In this document: positions 23,434 through 24,936 of the stretch, in pieces | How positions within the stretch are numbered: position 1 is the stretch's first letter | Layout: each line of letters begins with the position of its first letter | Assembly (NCBI GenBank): GCA_002374055.1 | Contig: DFLA01000038.1 | Location: 1-24,936, forward strand | Source of the DNA: Caryophanales bacterium UBA3631 | GTDB taxonomy: Bacteria; Bacillota_I; Bacilli_A; RF39; UBA660 | Direction: 5' to 3' | DNA length: 24,936 nucleotides | Made by a program: the position numbers and the translations under genes | Notes under the pieces: generated by a model | What the model was told of the DNA's origin: nothing | Seen by the model: only the letters and a program-made list of their open reading frames with translations | Databases searched by the model: none

Positions 23434-23751
23434 ATGAATTATTTAATACCTGCAAATACAAAGAAAAGTCAACTATTTTTTGGACTATTCAACACGCATG
23501 ACTTAATATTATTTGGAACAGGAATCGGAATATCACTATTACTATTAGTAGCGCTTCCAATAGAAGATATAAAATGGGCATTACTTGCTATTGCCCCAGG
23601 TTTAGTAACAGGATTTCTTGTATTTCCTATTCCAAATTATCACAATGTATTAACAGTAATAAGAAATGTACTTACATTTTATACAACAAGACAAGAATTT
23701 GTATGGAAAGGTTGGTGTGTAACTAGTGAAGAAGAAAGCTCAGACAAGTAA
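23434..23751 (+). CDS. prgI: PrgI/VirB3-like T4SS membrane protein
   Basis: A 105-aa protein with two closely spaced hydrophobic segments (about residues 27-46 and 48-65) flanked by short polar ends, and a C-terminal FYTTRQEFVWKGWC segment like the conserved end of PrgI-family proteins. PrgI is the Gram-positive counterpart of VirB3 and works with VirB4 at the membrane. AAGGGTGTGA lies before the ATG. The last 26 nt overlap the next gene. Confidence 0.85.
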   Translation: MNYLIPANTKKSQLFFGLFNTHDLILFGTGIGISLLLLVALPIEDIKWALLAIAPGLVTGFLVFPIPNYHNVLTVIRNVLTFYTTRQEFVWKGWCVTSEEESSDK

Positions 23752-24274
23752 ATATACAATAGATGATATTCCAGTTAAGAGTATTGTAAATGGGACAATC
23801 CTGTTAAAAAATAATCAAAAAGTAACTGGAGTAAAAATAGAACCAAGAAATATATTTATACTTGAAGAAGATATGCAAAATATGATTATTGCAAATCTTA
23901 AAAATGTATATAACATAATAGATTATGAATTTTGGATAATTGCTGCTGATAGACCAGTAGATATAAATGTATATTTATCTCAACTTCAACTACTATACAA
24001 TGCAACACAAGATGTTGCTAGAAAAAAACTAATACTACAAGATATTAATAAAGCAAATATGTTCGTAAATAATAATGTTGTTGATACAGAATATTATTTA
24101 CTATTTAAAGAAAAAGACAGTGATTTAATAGCTAAAAGAATAAGAAATCTAATAAACAGCTTTGCACAAGCTGGACTATCAACTAGACAAGTAACTAATG
24201 ATGATTTAAGAATTATATTAGATAATTTCTTAAATGGTGGACAAACCACTACATTTGGGACGGTGATAAGTTAA
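23726..24274 (+). CDS. Small VirB4 N-terminal-domain/TraC-like protein
   Basis: A 182-aa soluble protein starting at GTG 23726, inside the prgI reading frame (26-nt overlap). SIVNGTILLKNNQKVTGVKIEP and the later YYLLFKEKDSDLIAKRIRNLINSFAQAGLSTRQVTNDDLRIIL look like the N-terminal non-ATPase part of VirB4/TraE proteins, where similar strands and a helix ending in a gene-3-like 'GL..R.l..eeL..iL' pattern occur. There is no Walker motif. It ends in a TAATG overlap with virB4, so the two are tightly coupled. A separate small protein at this place, between PrgI and VirB4, suggests an assembly partner or a split-off domain of VirB4. The exact family is uncertain. Confidence 0.65.
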   Translation: MKKKAQTSKYTIDDIPVKSIVNGTILLKNNQKVTGVKIEPRNIFILEEDMQNMIIANLKNVYNIIDYEFWIIAADRPVDINVYLSQLQLLYNATQDVARKKLILQDINKANMFVNNNVVDTEYYLLFKEKDSDLIAKRIRNLINSFAQAGLSTRQVTNDDLRIILDNFLNGGQTTTFGTVIS

Positions 24275-24936
24275 TGGATATAAGATCACAAATAGCGCCA
24301 AAAGGGCTAGAATTCAAACCAGGTCACTTTATAATAAGTGATAAGTATGCAACAATACTAACAGTAGTATCATATCCAAAAATTATAGGTCCAGGTTACT
24401 TATCAAACTTAACATCACTTAGTGGTGTAAAAGTAGTTATTAAGCATATTCCTTTACCATTTAGTGTAATAACTAAAATGATAAACAAAGAAATAGCTGA
24501 TTTAAAAGTAAGATATCAAGAAGAAAATGATAAAACAATTCAAGAAAGAATAAGATTAGACTATGAATCACTAGAACAATTCATAACAATGTTAGCATCA
24601 ACACAATCAAAAATATATGATTTTCAAATGCATATAATGATAACTGCTAATAATGAAGATGAATTAACAGCAAAAAAACTTCAAGTAAAAAATTACTTAG
24701 AAGCAATGGAAATGCATGCAATTCCATTAAGATTTGAGCAAAAAAAAGTTTTGCACTCAATTATACCAATTTATCCAAAACAAGATATCGAAGATAGAAT
24801 TGGAACACCAATTCCAGCACCAACAATAGCAGCTATGTATCCATTCATATTTGATAGTATTAAAGATCCAGGATTATCAACACTTCTTGGAGTTGATTTC
24901 TCAGGAGGAGTTATTCTATTTAATCAATTCTTATAT
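24274..24936 (+). CDS. virB4: VirB4/TraE-like T4SS ATPase, 5' part only
   Basis: An open frame of 221 codons that begins at ATG 24274 (one-base overlap with the previous stop) and runs off the window end. The visible part is the N-terminal domain: MDIRSQIAPKGLEF, the LTVVSYPKIIGPGYLSNL segment, a charged helix (about residues 72-105), and the closing PTIAAMYPFIFDSIKDPG followed by GVDFSGGVILFNQFLY. In VirB4 proteins that last segment comes just before the Walker A domain, which therefore lies outside. VirB4 energises substrate transfer and pilus dynamics and is the best single marker of a T4SS. The protein is incomplete here because of the window edge, not by mutation. Confidence 0.85.
   Translation, partial: MDIRSQIAPKGLEFKPGHFIISDKYATILTVVSYPKIIGPGYLSNLTSLSGVKVVIKHIPLPFSVITKMINKEIADLKVRYQEENDKTIQERIRLDYESLEQFITMLASTQSKIYDFQMHIMITANNEDELTAKKLQVKNYLEAMEMHAIPLRFEQKKVLHSIIPIYPKQDIEDRIGTPIPAPTIAAMYPFIFDSIKDPGLSTLLGVDFSGGVILFNQFLY

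Noticed and set aside
13483..24936. A complete integrative conjugative element
   Set aside because: No relaxase, coupling protein, integrase, att repeats or tRNA target is visible; the window may simply end too early.

Overview
This looks like a chromosomal piece of an AT-rich, low-GC Gram-positive-type bacterium (Firmicutes/Bacilli-like, possibly an uncultured gut lineage). The basis is A/T-rich codon use, strong GGAGG ribosome binding sites, SigA-type promoters with 17-nt spacers, lipobox lipoproteins and no outer-membrane secretin. TGA is used as a stop (cpaB, 8417-8419) and Trp is TGG, so the code is standard, not the Mycoplasma code. No RNA genes or CRISPR arrays were seen.

Layout. (1) 1-2883: two tandem paralogous surface lipoproteins with 13-residue repeats, a Thr/Pro stalk and a globular C-terminal domain. 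(2) 3003-7546: an operon for a large exported protein and three small single-pass, TadE-like proteins. (3) 7628-11245: a compact Tad operon, cpaB-tadA-tadB-tadC, ending at a bidirectional terminator. (4) 11263-12147 (minus): a Rpn/PD-(D/E)XK-type nuclease gene. (5) 12413-13830: a TadZ/CpaE-like protein and a small two-helix VirB2-like pilin. (6) 14063-14953: a second Rpn-type gene. (7) 15077-18536: two more VirB2-like proteins with cysteine-rich tails, a long coiled-coil protein with an FtsK-gamma-like winged helix, and an 80-residue protein. (8) 18582-19613: an SPFH/band-7-like protein. (9) 19721-24936: an exported protein ending in a fourth VirB2-like module, a VirB6/TrbL-like channel protein, PrgI/VirB3, a small VirB4-N-terminus-like protein and the start of VirB4, cut by the window end.

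Taken together, a Tad (type IV filament) motor module and a type IV secretion (T4SS) module lie side by side with the same orientation, separated and interrupted by two nuclease-like genes. My inference is one hybrid envelope-spanning machine, or two cooperating ones: TadA/B/C drive a pseudopilus built from the TadE-like proteins, and VirB4/VirB6/PrgI with several disulfide-tied pilins form a channel or surface fibre. No relaxase, coupling protein, Flp pilin or prepilin peptidase is visible here, so classical conjugation is not supported by this window alone.

No stretch over 300 bases lacks a gene. The longest gaps (1266-1493, 12148-12412, 13831-14062) hold the terminators, promoters and inverted repeats listed below.
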